Shown here: positions 36,051-47,577 of the stretch, piece by piece
How the letters are laid out: every line of letters begins with the position of its first letter
Numbering within the stretch: position 1 is the first letter of the stretch
Source: Archilochus colubris
Lineage: Eukaryota > Chordata > Aves > Apodiformes > Trochilidae
Assembly: GCA_023079485.1 (NCBI GenBank)
Contig: CM041108.1
Span: 62,001 to 126,000, forward strand
Reading direction: 5' to 3'
Length of the DNA: 64,000 bases
Notes under the pieces: generated by a model
The model's input: only the letters and a program-made list of their open reading frames with translations
What the model was told of the DNA's origin: nothing
Databases searched by the model: none
Program-made: the position numbers and the translations under genes

Positions 36051-37380
36051 CAGCACACAAATTGTCTCCTCCAGTGGCACACCACCTCATTCTGACTCGG
36101 TTTTGCACCCATGGGTGCTGCCTTTCAGCTCCCCGTGGTTTCCAGGGGTAGAAGCAGGCTCAGAGTTAGGAACTGACACCAGTGCCCTCCTGCACCTCCC
36201 TCCCAGTGAGGTTTATCAGGGCAGGAACAACCTCGTGCTCAGCAGAGGTAGAAAGCACCCAACTTAGAGCTGGAGCTTGGTCAGGAGCCAGGAAGGGCAG
36301 GACAAGTGTCCTACATGTCCCTGCACCCCTAACCCCCAGCTGGCTGCTCCAGCAGGCAATGTCAGTAAATCACATTTACCTTTCTTCTCTCAACAGCCCC
36401 TGGGGACCTGCAGGTGAGACCTGTGGCCTTCCTCTATTTCTTGCCTTTTAAATCCAATCCAAAAATCTCATTAAGGGTGAAGCTGCTTCTCCGCAGCTCC
36501 TGCTGCCTGCAAAGTGTCATTGTGCCACTCATCTGTTTTAGAAATGTCACTTGACAACTCCTTGTGCCCACTGCACCTCTCTCTAACCCCTCTCTCCTGC
36601 TTCTTGTCAGTTTCTCTGGAGCTTTCTCCTTCCATCAGCACTTTTCCCCCCAGCCACTGCATTGAGCTCTGGAGGGTGAGAAAGAACAGAGGCAAAGCAG
36701 CAGTGTCCAACAGCAACACCCTCAGCAGAAGACACCCAGCACAGCACAGCACCCATGTCCTGGCACCTCACAGGGGCACCCAGCACTCCTAACACCCAGG
36801 GAATGAGAGTAAGAGCACACCTCCAGTAACAGCAACATCCCTGGGGTTCTATATTTGACCTGCAAGGGTTTGGGAGCCAAGCACTGAACTCCCACGATGC
36901 TTCAGGGGAAAGCTCACTCCTCAAATCCACCAAAAAAAACCCCCAAGAGTAACCAAATTTTCTTGGTATGTTAAGGAATGACCATTCCTCCCAATGCTGA
37001 GGCTACACGAGAAGATAGAGACAAAAACTCCAGGGCTGCCACCTCCAGCAACCCCTCCAAACTAAGGACATTCTGCTGAGAAGCCACTCGAGCTTCCAGA
37101 CAGCCCCTCCTGCCCCTCCCCTGGGAGAAGAAAACCGGGGGCACATTAAAAGCAGGAGAGTGGAAAAGTCCCCTCGCTGCTCAGAGAGCCCTAAAGCCAC
37201 TGCAGTGCCTCAAAGGAGAATCCACTTTGCAATAATGGTGCATAAAGCAGCTCAAAGTGATTTACCCCCCGGTGTCACAGGTTTTTGCGCATGGATTGGG
37301 GTTATTAGCTTAATCCCCTGAGTACTCAGCTCACTGACCACTCTTTTCCACCACCACCTATCTGCAAAACTCTTCGGAAA

Positions 37381-37562
37381 GGGGTTTTGGGGTGGGTGTG
37401 TTTTGTTTTTTTTTTTACCACCAGGGGTCTTCCTCCAGCTTTTAATATGGAAATGACTTATTACCCTCCGGAGGAACATCACACGTGTCTGCAAAAAGCT
37501 CTGCCCCACACTTCAGTTAATTACCCCGCGTTGCCTCCAAGGCAGAGCCCATGCATTTCCTC
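37381..37562. repeat. Dispersed duplicate, copy B
   Basis: Second copy of the element at 35862-36050. Sequence divergence is confined mainly to the poly-T and a few bases (AACATGG versus AATATGG, GATTTC versus GACTTA). Flanks differ on both sides, so this is a bounded duplication. Confidence 0.9.
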
Positions 37563-40007
37563 AGCTCCCCTGGCAAGGAGAGGCTTTCGGTGCAGCAAGA
37601 AGGGTTCTAACCTCATCGAGGACTGAGTCTCAGGGCTGCTGCCTCCTCCTCTGCATTCCCATCCATCACAAGCACGTCTGGTTTCAAGGAACTCTGGCTC
37701 CGGTGCCTTTTGGCTGCATGGTAATAATCAGGTAATATATAACCACAATATTTATGTTTTAGTGGGGAGTTCAAAATGGAAATCATAGGTAGGGTTAGGG
37801 CAGGGAAGATTATTGATCTCCACACGAGGAAAAATGGTTTTGCAATTTATTTAGTTGTGTAATAAATAGAAGAGCTCAGCCAAATACAAACTCACTTTTT
37901 ACTCAAATTGTGCATAATGAATCCATCTATCTATACCCTTACAGCACATCCATCATGAAAGCAACGAGATAGAAAAAAAAAAAATTATAAATCTCAAATC
38001 TCTCCTCTCCTCAAGGCCAGTCCTCTGATGCTGTGTCCAAGCCCAAAACCAAGGGGACAGTGCCCAAGGTCTGAAGGTGAGAGGACCGTCTTAGGGTTGG
38101 TCTCTCTCAGGCAAGGAGCTGGCAGTCTGCTTCTCCCACAAAACATTCCCAGAGGAGAGGTTAATAACATCCTCCTGGAGGGCTACCACAGGCTGGGGCA
38201 CACAGACACAGAGGTCCCTCTCTCAGGGTATCGTGTCTGCTGCCTTGATTTGGTTTAAAAATGACAGAGGGAGAAGTCTGATAAGAAAAGGAAAATAAAA
38301 AGTCTGCAGCAAAACCTGTTCCTGCAGGCTGCTGCTGCTGCTTCTTTCCTCCCTTCTCCTGTTCCTCTGCATTAAATCACCCTTCAACGTTCAGCTCTTA
38401 AAATTCCAGAGAAAACCACCTCATTCCTGCACATAAAAACCCCAACGTGTCTTTTTTCAGACTTCTCTCAAGTGCTGCAGGCCACAGAGGACAAACCAGG
38501 ACCTAAAGCCCGGTGCCAGCTGAGGGCCACACCACCACCTCTAGTTGCTTTTTTCCTAGCAGGAAATAAAGCTGACAAAGGGAGCCCATCTCGGAGTCAA
38601 AACAAAATTCGCAACACTAAAGCAGCCTCTGTAATTAGCCACACTTAGGAGTCAATTAAAATTCCGTTTGCACAGCTGACAGCAGCTGCAGGTGGTCAGA
38701 AACAGACTCCAAGGAGCTGCTGACTGCAGAGCAAATTACCATAAGAGTGCTCCTCCAAGGATTTTCTTTGCAGGTTTAGCACCGAGGGGGCCAGAGGAGA
38801 GCAAGCAACACATTTTTTCTCTCAAAAACAAACTGTCAATTATTCCATCAGATAATAATAATAATTAACAGCTCATCCCATAGCCGAGGTAAGGGAGCTT
38901 TGGTTTAAAAGCTTAACTGAAGAGAAGGAGGCACACAGCAAAGAGATTCAGGGATTAAGTTCTCCATTTAAGGACTGGCTTGAGAAATGGAACCACTTGT
39001 AATTTTTTTTTCCTAGAAACTAAGCCTTGAGAACGCCAATTACTTTATTATCACGAAAGATGCAAAGAATTCTCTTGGAAAACCAGCTGATGAGTCATTA
39101 GCATTTCATCTTCTAACTTAACCAATAGAAAAGAGGGAAAAAAAATCACTGAAAAAAAAAGCAGAAGAAAAAGCTAAAAATTCTGTTTAGTCTATTAGCT
39201 CAGCCTTGTGCTTGTTCCTCCTTTGAAGGCCTGGAAGAACCATAAATGTATCAGTAATACCCCAGGTAGAGGGGTTCACGGGTGTCACAAAACACACTGC
39301 AAATCCCCACTTTTCTTTTCACTCTCAGGACTATGAAGCTCAGCAGCCTGAAACAGAAACTCTGACCAAGGCCACTTCAAGGGGGGACCCTTCCTAAGGA
39401 CCTGCAATGAAAAACTGAGAAGCAAGAGGTGTCCATACATAGCTTTAAGTGTCTAATACAGGGAAACCTACCCAAAAAAGAGTAAATTATCTCTAGACTA
39501 GTTCTGACAGAGCATCAGGACCTTCTTTTTCCACTGCAACTGAACATGCACCCATATATTTTTTTAATGCAACCACAACAGGGGGATGGGGAGCACAGCA
39601 CCTCAACACCAAAACCAAGGCAGCGAGAAGCCCCCAGGCCAGCCACATCCTATCTCCGTTATCTCAGACAAGAACAGGCCTATTACCACCAGCACGTGGC
39701 CCAACATCACCAGAGCAGCAGCAAAGCCCACAGCTTCCATTTCCAGCCCCAACTTCTTCTCACACACGGGCCTTGCCCTTCTCTTCCCCAACCACCTCAT
39801 GGTTCTGGGAGACCTCCATATTCCAGCCCAATCCTGCTCTGCCTTTGCATGGATCCACACAAGCCCCGTGGTGGGGAAACAGCCGCCTTGCCCCTACAAC
39901 AAGCCCTAAGGCCACCCAGACCACCATCTTCCCCTCCCGAGGCCCACACAGGCATTTTAATAACCCCCAGCACCCCCAATGCCCCTGAACCCCTCTCAGC
40001 GCGCACG

Positions 40008-40160
40008 GAGGTACCTTCCCCACCCTCTCGCCTTTATATACCCTCGGCGCCTCACGGCCGCCATCGGACCCAGCCAATCGGAGGCGGGCGCACGACGCCC
40101 CCCCCTCCCCGAAGTTAGCCAATGGGAGGCGGGGGCGCGAGGCAGGCGGCCAATCAGGAG
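40008..40160 (-). promoter_or_regulatory. TATA-box promoter with three inverted CCAAT boxes
   Basis: On the minus strand GGGTATATAAAGG (TATA box, 40033-40042) is preceded upstream by ATTGG at 40074-40078, 40119-40123 and 40150-40154, each next to a GC box. A start site would be expected about 30 bp downstream, near 40008-40012. This is about 0.9 kb inside PRDM10 relative to the presumed first exon, so it may drive an alternative PRDM10 transcript or a separate RNA. A YY1-like CCGATGGCGGCC (40064-40053) lies between TATA and CCAAT. Confidence 0.5.
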
Positions 40161-40874
40161 GCACAGGTGCCCTCTCCACACAATTCCCCTTCAACCGCCC
40201 CCCAGGGCGGGGGGGGGGGGGAGAAAGAAACCCCCGAACCCCCACCCCCCACCATCCCCCGGGTTCCCTGAGGCGCCCAACGGTCACTGAGCCCCAACCA
40301 CTGCGGAGCTGGGCGGGGGGGGGGGAACACGGAGGCCCCACCCGGCGGGTAAGAGGAGAGGGGAGAAGGCGTGAGGTGAAGGGAGGAGAAGTGGAGGAAG
40401 CAGCGGGCAGCCCGGGGTAAGCAGAGAGGGGGGTTGGAGGTATTGAGAGTGCTGAGGGGGGGGAAGAACAAGATGGCTCCGGCACACACACACCACAACC
40501 CCCCCCCCCCGCCGCTGAGGTGCCGGGGTCCGGATTGTACCATCCAGGGAGGGGGGGACGCAGGGAGGGGGCAGCTCCTTCTCCCGCTGCCCGGGGCGGA
40601 GGGGTATCCCGGTTGGGGCGGGAAAGGGGAGGGGGGGGGTACCGGACTGTACCTCTCCCGCGGGAAGGGGTGGGGGGGGAAGGGGAATGACTGCACCCTG
40701 TTCCCCCCCCCCTACTCCCGGGAGCCAACGGTTTATCCCGTCCCCAACACTACGGAACCGCCAGCTCCGGGCGCCATCTTGGGTGCGACTAAAACAACAA
40801 ATCCAAAAACCCCCGGCGGGTCCCCGCGATGCCCCAGGATCGCGCTTCCCTCCCGGACCGTCCCATCGCGTTAC

Positions 40875-41020
40875 CTGAGGGGGTCCCATGCGGTTGCCGC
40901 CTCCCGGCCTCTTCCGACGGCCCCGCTGCGGCCTCAAACCCCCCCACCTGTCCTCACCTCACAATGGTAGCTGCAGAGCGGGAGGGGGGGGCGGCCGCCC
41001 GGACCTCATTACCATAATCT
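40875..41020 (-). promoter_or_regulatory. PRDM10: PRDM10 noncoding first exon and core promoter
   Basis: Minus-strand reading ends in CCCCCTCAG followed by the donor GTAACG (40869-40874), a good boundary for a 5' UTR exon; a second possible donor GTGAGG lies at 40952-40957. An inverted CCAAT box (ATTGG on the plus strand, 41052-41056) sits just upstream and no TATA box is visible, as expected of a CpG-island promoter. The upper limit (transcription start) is a guess. A YY1-like site (CGCCATCTTGG) is at 40772-40782, just inside intron 1. The short ATG in this exon is discussed under uORFs. Confidence 0.6.
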
Positions 41021-41937
41021 GCCTGGCAACAGGCCGCGGCGCCGCGTGCTGATTGGCTGAAACGCCTCCGCCCTGACAAGATGGGAAACAAAAATCCTCA
41101 AAAAAAAAAAAGGTTCGCAAGCGGATGGGTCAGAGGGGTGAGGAGTAAATGGAGGGGGGGGGGACACACACACCCCCGATCTCACGGGGAAAAGGGGGGG
41201 GGAAATACCCCCAGCCCGAGCCTTTAATCCCCCCCTCTGATGCCCGCGACCAATCAGAGCGCCGCTCTCATCCCTGGGTGCGTTAAGACCAATGGGAGCA
41301 CTCCTCTCATAGAGGGACTCCGCCCCCTCCTGGGGGAGGAGATGGAGAGGAGGGGGGGGGGAAACGCGAGGAGCGCCCCCTGCTGGGAGGGCGGTGGAGG
41401 AGGGCGAGGTAGGGCGCCCCCTGGCGGCGGGGAGAGGAGGGGGGCTGCGAGTGAGGGGCTGTGATTTTTTTGTTTGGTTGTTTTGGGGGGGGGTGTTTGG
41501 GTAAGCCCCATTTTTACTGTGCAGGGAGTGCCTGCTCTGACTCCCTCTCCACAAAATCCCTCTGTGGGTTTCCAGCAACAACACCCTGCAGCCCCTTTTG
41601 TCCCTCAGAGTGTAATTTCCTCAAAATTCCGTGAAAAAAAAAAAAAAAAGCAGCCTGGTGGGATTCAGGGTGGTGTGACTTATAAATAAAAAGCTGGAGC
41701 AAGAGCTATGAATATCTGCTGAGGAAATGGCCCCAGAAGGGGTCTTTCTGCCTCCTGGCACCTGGACTGGTGTTGGCATTTTGGTTTTTTTATTCTTGGT
41801 GTGTGTGTTCTCATCCTAAACGTCAGTGCAAGGAGCATAATCATTGCTATTGTTCAGAAATTCAACGAATTGATCATTCTAGTGAGGTTATTGCTGCCCT
41901 GTTGGGGATGCTCTTCTAAGAGAGGTGTTTGCATTAT

Positions 41938-42420
41938 CACAGAATCACAGAACTGGCTGGGTTGGAAGGGAGCTCAGAGCTCATCAAGTCTAACCCTTGA
42001 TCCACTCCCCCCGTGGTTCCCAGCCCATGGCACTCAGTGCCACATCCAGGCTCTTTGGAAATATCTCCAGACACGGAGAATCCACTACTTCCCTGGGCAG
42101 CCCATTCCAATGCCTGATCACCCTCTCCAGAAAGAAATTCTTTCTCATCTCCAACCTAAACCTCCCCTGGCACAACTTGAGACCCTGCCCTCTTGTCTTG
42201 CTGAGAGTTGCCTGGGAAAAGAGCCCAACCCCCCCCTGGCTCCAACCTCCTTTCAGGGAGTTGGAGAGAGTGATGAGGTCTCCCCTGAGCCTCCTCTTCT
42301 CCAGCCTCAACACCCCCAGCTCCCTCAGCCCTTCCTCACAGGAATTCTGCTGGATCCCTTCACAGCCTCCTTGCTCTTCTCTGGACCTGCTCCAGCACCT
42401 CAGTCTCCTTCCTGACCTCC
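41938..42420 (-). mobile_element. CR1 LINE, 5'-truncated, young subfamily
   Basis: The plus strand begins TCACAGAATCACAGAACTGG and runs nearly identically to the copies at 8741 and 29468 before stopping at CTTCCTGACCTCC. Reverse-transcriptase tail residues are visible in minus frames. Intergenic, just upstream of PRDM10. The 470 bp before it (41461-41937) showed nothing recognisable. Confidence 0.94.
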
Positions 42421-42842
42421 AGGAATGGTGTCTTGCTGATGGCATTCTGGTGGCAGAGAAAAATCCTGCTTTTCCTATTCCTTATTTTCCAGGAGAGAGC
42501 TGCCTGGGGGAGGAGGGGGTGCTGAAATCCCCCCCCCTCTGCCTTTAGGACCTTTTCACCCCAAAAGGCTCCAGAGGCTGCCTGGGTGCACACAATGGAT
42601 CCACAGGAGCCTGGGTGGCTGCAGATCCTGCCAGGGGCCAGGAATGAACCCAAAACCAGGGGTGGAGGAGGGGTAAATTTCACCTCCTGATGAATTTACT
42701 GCTTTTATCAAAAATTCCTGCTGCTTTTCTCTGCTCTAGGAGGAGATGGAGAGGGACAGATCTTGGGGCAGTGATGCTGAGTGCAGAGAGAACTCACTGC
42801 CTGGTGACCTGACCCATGCCTTGTCAGGGGCAAGATTAAGAT

Positions 42843-43520
42843 TGTGAGTAAAGATTAAGTAAAAATTAAGTAGATTTATTTAAAAAGTAGGTTAATTATA
42901 AAAGCAGATTTATTAAAGAAGTAGATTTATTTAACAAGCAGATTTATTAAAAAAAGTAGTTTTTCCAGCTGCCTCAGAGAGACAGAGAGAAGCCTTAAAT
43001 TTATTTATTTCTATTTATTTCTGATCTTTTTTATTTATGTATTTATATGTATATATATAAAAAATATATAAAAATATATATATAAATATATTTATTTCTG
43101 ATATTTTTATTTATATATTTATATCTATATAGAGAAAAAAAATAAATATATATTATATATAATAAAATATAATATATATTTGTATATATTATATTTATAT
43201 AATATATATTGTGTTTATATACATTATATAGTATATAGTATAAATAATTATATAATACATATATATTATATTTTATATATTATATATTATGTTATATATA
43301 ATATATAAATATAAAAATATAAATATACATATATAATATATATAATAATATAATTTATATATATTTATAAATATATTTTATTATTTATATATATTCTCTC
43401 TATAGATATAAATATATAAATAAAAAAGATCAGAAATAAATATATAATTTTATATTTGTCTATGTATATAAATATATATATTTTACATCTATATATTTTT
43501 ATATATATATTTATATCAGT
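42843..43520. repeat. AT-rich block containing a long imperfect palindrome
   Basis: Almost pure A/T. Arms at about 43086-43147 and 43381-43444 are inverted copies (TATTTATTTCTGATCT... against ...AGATCAGAAATAAATA) and both include a CTATAGAGA-like core. A further copy of the arm end is at about 43013-43038. The arms are about 65 bp with few mismatches around a spacer of about 230 bp, and can form a hairpin or cruciform. Confidence 0.8.
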
Positions 43521-43947
43521 AGGCTACAGAAAACAGCTCTGGTGTCCCATAGGTGTGGAGCAGTGCTGGAACCCTTCCTTCTCCCATTATTTCCCTTTTC
43601 CCATTCTTTCCCAGTCTCTTCTGCACCTTGGATCCTGTCTCCCCTCATCCCCATTTTCCCTCTTCCCACTCCAAGGTTTTTTTTCCCCCAGCTCCATCCC
43701 TCCCTCCATGGGAACTCCCACTCAGGAATCTTCCCCCTCAGGGCCTTTTCCTCCCCCATTCCAGGTTCCAGCTGGAAACTTCCCTGCTTTCTGTCATTTC
43801 CTTAGAAATACCTTGGACACAGCACCCCCTGGAGCCTCCTCACACTCCACCTGGAAAAGCTTCCAAAGTCTCCAAACAGACCTGGAGCACAGTGCCCTAA
43901 AGGAGCAGCTTCCAGGAGGGCTGGGAGGAAGAAATAAAGAGGTATGG
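43521..43947. other. Pyrimidine-rich unique segment between AT blocks
   Basis: Normal-composition island between two AT-rich blocks. Long plus frames run through it, but they are rich in Pro/Ser/Phe because of CT-rich sequence, have no splice or start support, and I do not call them genes. Confidence 0.6.
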
Positions 43948-44380
43948 GAAAAATGATAAAATATTTTAAATTATAATAATGATATTTTCTCTTACAATAA
44001 AGTATTTTAATTTTATTATTTTATAACAAATATATTTTATTTATTTTATTATTTATTTTTTATATTTATATTTTTTATTTTTATATTTTTATATTTCTAT
44101 ATTTATACTTATTTTTTATAAATTTATTTTATTAAAATAGATTTTATTTTATAATGCATAAAATAAATTTAACATTATTAATATTAATTATATTAATATT
44201 AATTATAATATATTATATATTTAATAATATATTTAATACTATATTTAAAATAATAATATATATTCTAAGAATGGAAATTATAATAAAATTTATTTATATC
44301 CATTTTATGATTTATATTCATTTTATTATTCACTTATTTTTATTTCTCATTATTCATGTATTTATATTTATTTTATAATT
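43948..44380. repeat. AT-rich low-complexity block bounded by a direct repeat
   Basis: Almost pure A/T for about 430 bp. It is flanked by near-identical TAAAGAGGTATGG(G)AAA at 43935-43950 and 44380-44395, as if the block had expanded or been inserted within that motif. Confidence 0.75.
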
Positions 44381-44995
44381 AAAGAGGTATGGAAAGGAAA
44401 AGCCTCCTAGGATGTCTCCCAGGCCCCCTAAGAAGCTTTTCCTCTTCCTTTCTACTTCTCTTGGGGTGATTTTGCTTTTTGTGTTTGTGCCACCATCCCA
44501 TTTCCAGTACCAGAGAGATTAAAACATGAAAAAACAAAATGCTCAAGTGCTGCCAGCTCCTCCAGAGCCAGGGTTCAGCCTCCATTTCCAAATTAAACTC
44601 AGCCCAGGGCTCAGCTGGGACCTGGCTCTCCTAAATTAGCATTAAACAAAAAAACAAGAATTTTCAGTGAAAAAGTCCTGAAAGTCCCAGAGCCTGTAGG
44701 ACAAGGTTGGGAGAGGAGTCAGAGCAAGGCAGGGTTGAGTTAACTGGCTTCATGTGGGACAGAGACAAAACCAGGGATAAAAATGCAGGGGAACAATAAA
44801 TGAGAAAAAAATTCATACTCCCAGCCCCGTCCCCTTGGTGTCTCCTGTGGGTTTGGTGCCAGGGGCATCAGGTCTGAAGGGAAAGCTGGGAACAGCTCTG
44901 GAGGCAAAGTGTGCCAGGGAGGAGGGAGGGACAGGGACAGGCTGCACAGACACCTGCTAGGAGAAAGGCTTGGCCAAAAATAAAGAGCTTTCAAA

Positions 44996-45540
44996 AAGAA
45001 ATAAAATAAAATAAAAAATTATAAATTAATAAAATTTAAAAAATTAAATTAAATTAAAAATTAATTTTTTATATATAAATATAAATTATTTTTATTTTAT
45101 TAATTTATTTTATTGTATTTGTATAAATTATTTTTATAAATAATTTATTTTTATTTTTATTCTATTTTTATATTTTTATAAATTATAATTTATATAAATG
45201 TAAATTATTTTATTATTCTATTAATTTATTGATTTATTTTATATTTTATTTTTAATTATAAGTTATATAAATGTAAATTATTTTTATTTTATTAAGTTAT
45301 TAATTTATTTTATTATATTTTATTTTTATAAATTATAATTTATATAAATGTAGATTGTTTTATTTTTATGTTATTAATTTTTTAATATTTTTATTTTACA
45401 AATTATTATTTATATAAATATAGTTTTTGTATTTTATTAATAAAATTGTTTTTATTTTAAAAATAAAATTATTAATAAAACAAAAACTAAAAATAAAATA
45501 AAATTTAAAAATAATGAAAAAAACTTTTGCCAAAAATAAA
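44996..45540. repeat. AT-rich low-complexity block
   Basis: Third A/T block, built from variations of AAATTATTTTTATTTTATTAA, about 540 bp. The DNA between this and the previous block (44396-44995) is unique and without a recognisable gene. Confidence 0.8.
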
Positions 45541-46066
45541 AACCAATTTTTATTCAAGCTCCTGCTGGGGATGTCTGGAGATCTTTGTTTGAAGGAGAAA
45601 ATAATAATCACCCCAGACAGTTGCAAGTTGCTCAAGTTTGGACAGAATCCTCCTGTTTGCCAGGCTGAAAAAAAAAACCAAACAAAAAACCATAATTTTC
45701 CTTCTTGTGCACAGATGGAGTGGGGGAGCCCCACCTGAGGGGTGTGGGTGATGCAGGAAGATCCATGCAGCAGAGCTTGTTAAATCTTGTTAATTATTGG
45801 AGTATTTCCCAGAAATCCACCCTGGATGTGGCTCATCCAACCTCTTCTTCACCCAGAAGACTTTTTGGTTATTCCCTCCCTTTCTTCTCTGGGAAGAGAA
45901 GAATTTTATGATTAATGATTACTGATTAATTCCTTCCCAATTAATAATTGCTCCAAGAGCAGCTGACCTCTCCGCTGGCCAGCTCAGGACTGAGCTGAGT
46001 CTGTGTCTCAGGCCTCACCTTTTATTGGCCCCCTGGTCCTGCTCATGGCAGCGGGGCCCGCCCTGA

Positions 46067-46764
46067 TCATAGAATCATAGAATTAGCCGGGTTGGAAGGG
46101 ACCTCAGAGATCATCGAGTCCAACCCTTGACCCACTGGAGCAGTTGCTAGACCATGGCACTGAGTGCCACATCCAGTCTTCTTTTAAATGTCTCCAGGGA
46201 CGGAGAATCTACCACCTCCCCGGGCAGTCCATTCCATAGCCTAATCACCCTCTCCGTGAAGAAATTCTTTCTAATATCTAACCTAAACCTCCCCTGGCAC
46301 AACTTAAGACTGTGTCCTCTTGTCTTGTTGAAGGTCGTCTGGCAAAAGAGCCCAACCCCCACCTGGCTACAGCCTCCTTTCAGGTAGTTGTAGGCAGCAA
46401 TGAGGTCTCCCCTGAGCCTCCTCTTCTTCAGGCTGAACAGCCCCAGCTCTCTCAGCCTCTCCTCATAGGGCCTGTGCTTGAGTCCCTTCACCAGCCTGGT
46501 TGCCCTCCTTTGGACCTGCTCCAGGACCTCTACATCCTTCTTAAACTGAGGGGCCCAGAACTGGACACAGTACTCGAGGTGTGGCCGAACCAGCGCTGAG
46601 CACAGGGGCAGAATCCCTTCCCTGGACCTGCTGGTGACGCTGTTTTTGATACAGGCCAGGATGCCATTGGCCTTCTTGGCCACCTGGGCACACTGCTGGC
46701 TCATGTTCAGTTTCTTGTCCATGCAGACTCCCAGGTCCCTTTCTGCCTGGCTGCTCTCCAGCAT
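46067..46764 (-). mobile_element. CR1 LINE, 5'-truncated, with an unbroken reverse-transcriptase tail frame
   Basis: The plus strand begins TCATAGAATCATAGAATTAG. The minus frame 46764-46147 is open for 205 codons and contains [19 protein letters not shown] and [18 protein letters not shown], the C-terminal part of CR1 ORF2. It differs from the other three copies and so belongs to another subfamily. It lacks the catalytic domain and is non-autonomous. Confidence 0.95.
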
Positions 46765-47577
46765 TGAGATCCAGCATTGATGCTCAGATCAGGCACAGGT
46801 GGGCTTGACACAAGCTGATGCCACTCCCTGGCAATTAGTGGCACCTGATTGCCTCATTTCACTACACTAGGCAGCATGGTGAAGCCTTTAAAAAGCATCA
46901 TGATTATCAGGATTTTAAAGTTTAAACAAGTTTCTATGTCTGAGAAAGGACTTAATACATAGGTTTTTTTCCAGAAAATGCTGAACAGGAAAAAAAAAAA
47001 GACCTTCAGATATTGTGGATAAATGTAATAGATAAGGAAGAGGCCAAAAAGTAAAAAATAAATTCAATGATAAGGTATATGTTTAAAGAGCAGTCACATT
47101 TTAAAATAAAATGATACTTATTATCTGATTTTTCTATGCCAGCCCCATGTTTACTCAGCCCTTATAGAACAGCAGAAAGTCCACCCCCTAGCTGGTAAAA
47201 ATCAGGATTATTTTTCAGTCTGAACCAAGAGATTTGGATCCATCAGCCAGGCTTCCTCCCTCCCCAGAATTAAGAAGTATAAGAATTGTTACCAGTCTAT
47301 AAATGTAGGATCTGCCAGGGAGGGTCCAAGCCACCAAATCCTCTACATTAAAACTCAGAACCTAAGATTTCTGGCAGGAAAAAGGGGACCTTGTGTTTTT
47401 GCAGCTTTGAACACAAAATTAAACCATCACTGAGAAGTCAAGGGTTTTCTCCAAGGCCCCTTCTTACTTATTTGTTCTTCTGCCAACATTTTTATGTCAT
47501 TTATTTTAATGTAATTTAAGTAAGGAGCTTTTTCTCTGGAGGTTTTTTTTTCTTTCATTTTTCAGGCTAAATAAACC

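Larger units (their letters stand above)
32004..40874 (-). other. PRDM10: PRDM10 intron 1 (8.9 kb)
   Basis: Between the noncoding first exon and the start-codon exon. Contents recognised: small repeats at 32189 and 32972, the dispersed duplicate pair at 35862 and 37381, and the TATA/CCAAT promoter-like cluster near 40000-40160. The rest, including 38000-39500, shows only unique AT-rich DNA with short homopolymers and no convincing ORF. Confidence 0.7.
39985..41460. promoter_or_regulatory. CpG island spanning the PRDM10 promoter region
   Basis: Dense CG dinucleotides and high GC, with many G runs (for example G13 at 40209-40221) that could form quadruplexes. CCAAT boxes on the plus strand: 40074, 40119, 40150, 41250 and 41289; on the minus strand (ATTGG): 41052. 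Long open frames here (for example a 322-codon minus frame at 39760-40728) are produced by the GC bias and are not genes. Confidence 0.85.

Noticed and set aside
39760..40728. 322-codon minus open frame in the CpG island
   Set aside because: Very GC-rich DNA rarely contains stops; the translation is Pro/Gly/Ser-rich without domain, and it overlaps promoter elements and intron 1.
40284..41584. Several other 180-220-codon frames on both strands around the CpG island
   Set aside because: Overlapping, compositionally biased frames on opposite strands; none shows splice-phase logic or recognisable domains.
41990..42548. Overlapping 150-183-codon frames on both strands
   Set aside because: They lie in the CR1 copy; only the minus frames carry reverse-transcriptase remnants and the plus ones are shadows.
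43456..43956. 166-codon plus frame in the pyrimidine-rich segment
   Set aside because: Starts in AT repeat, composition follows CT-rich DNA, and other frames are also open; no start or splice support.
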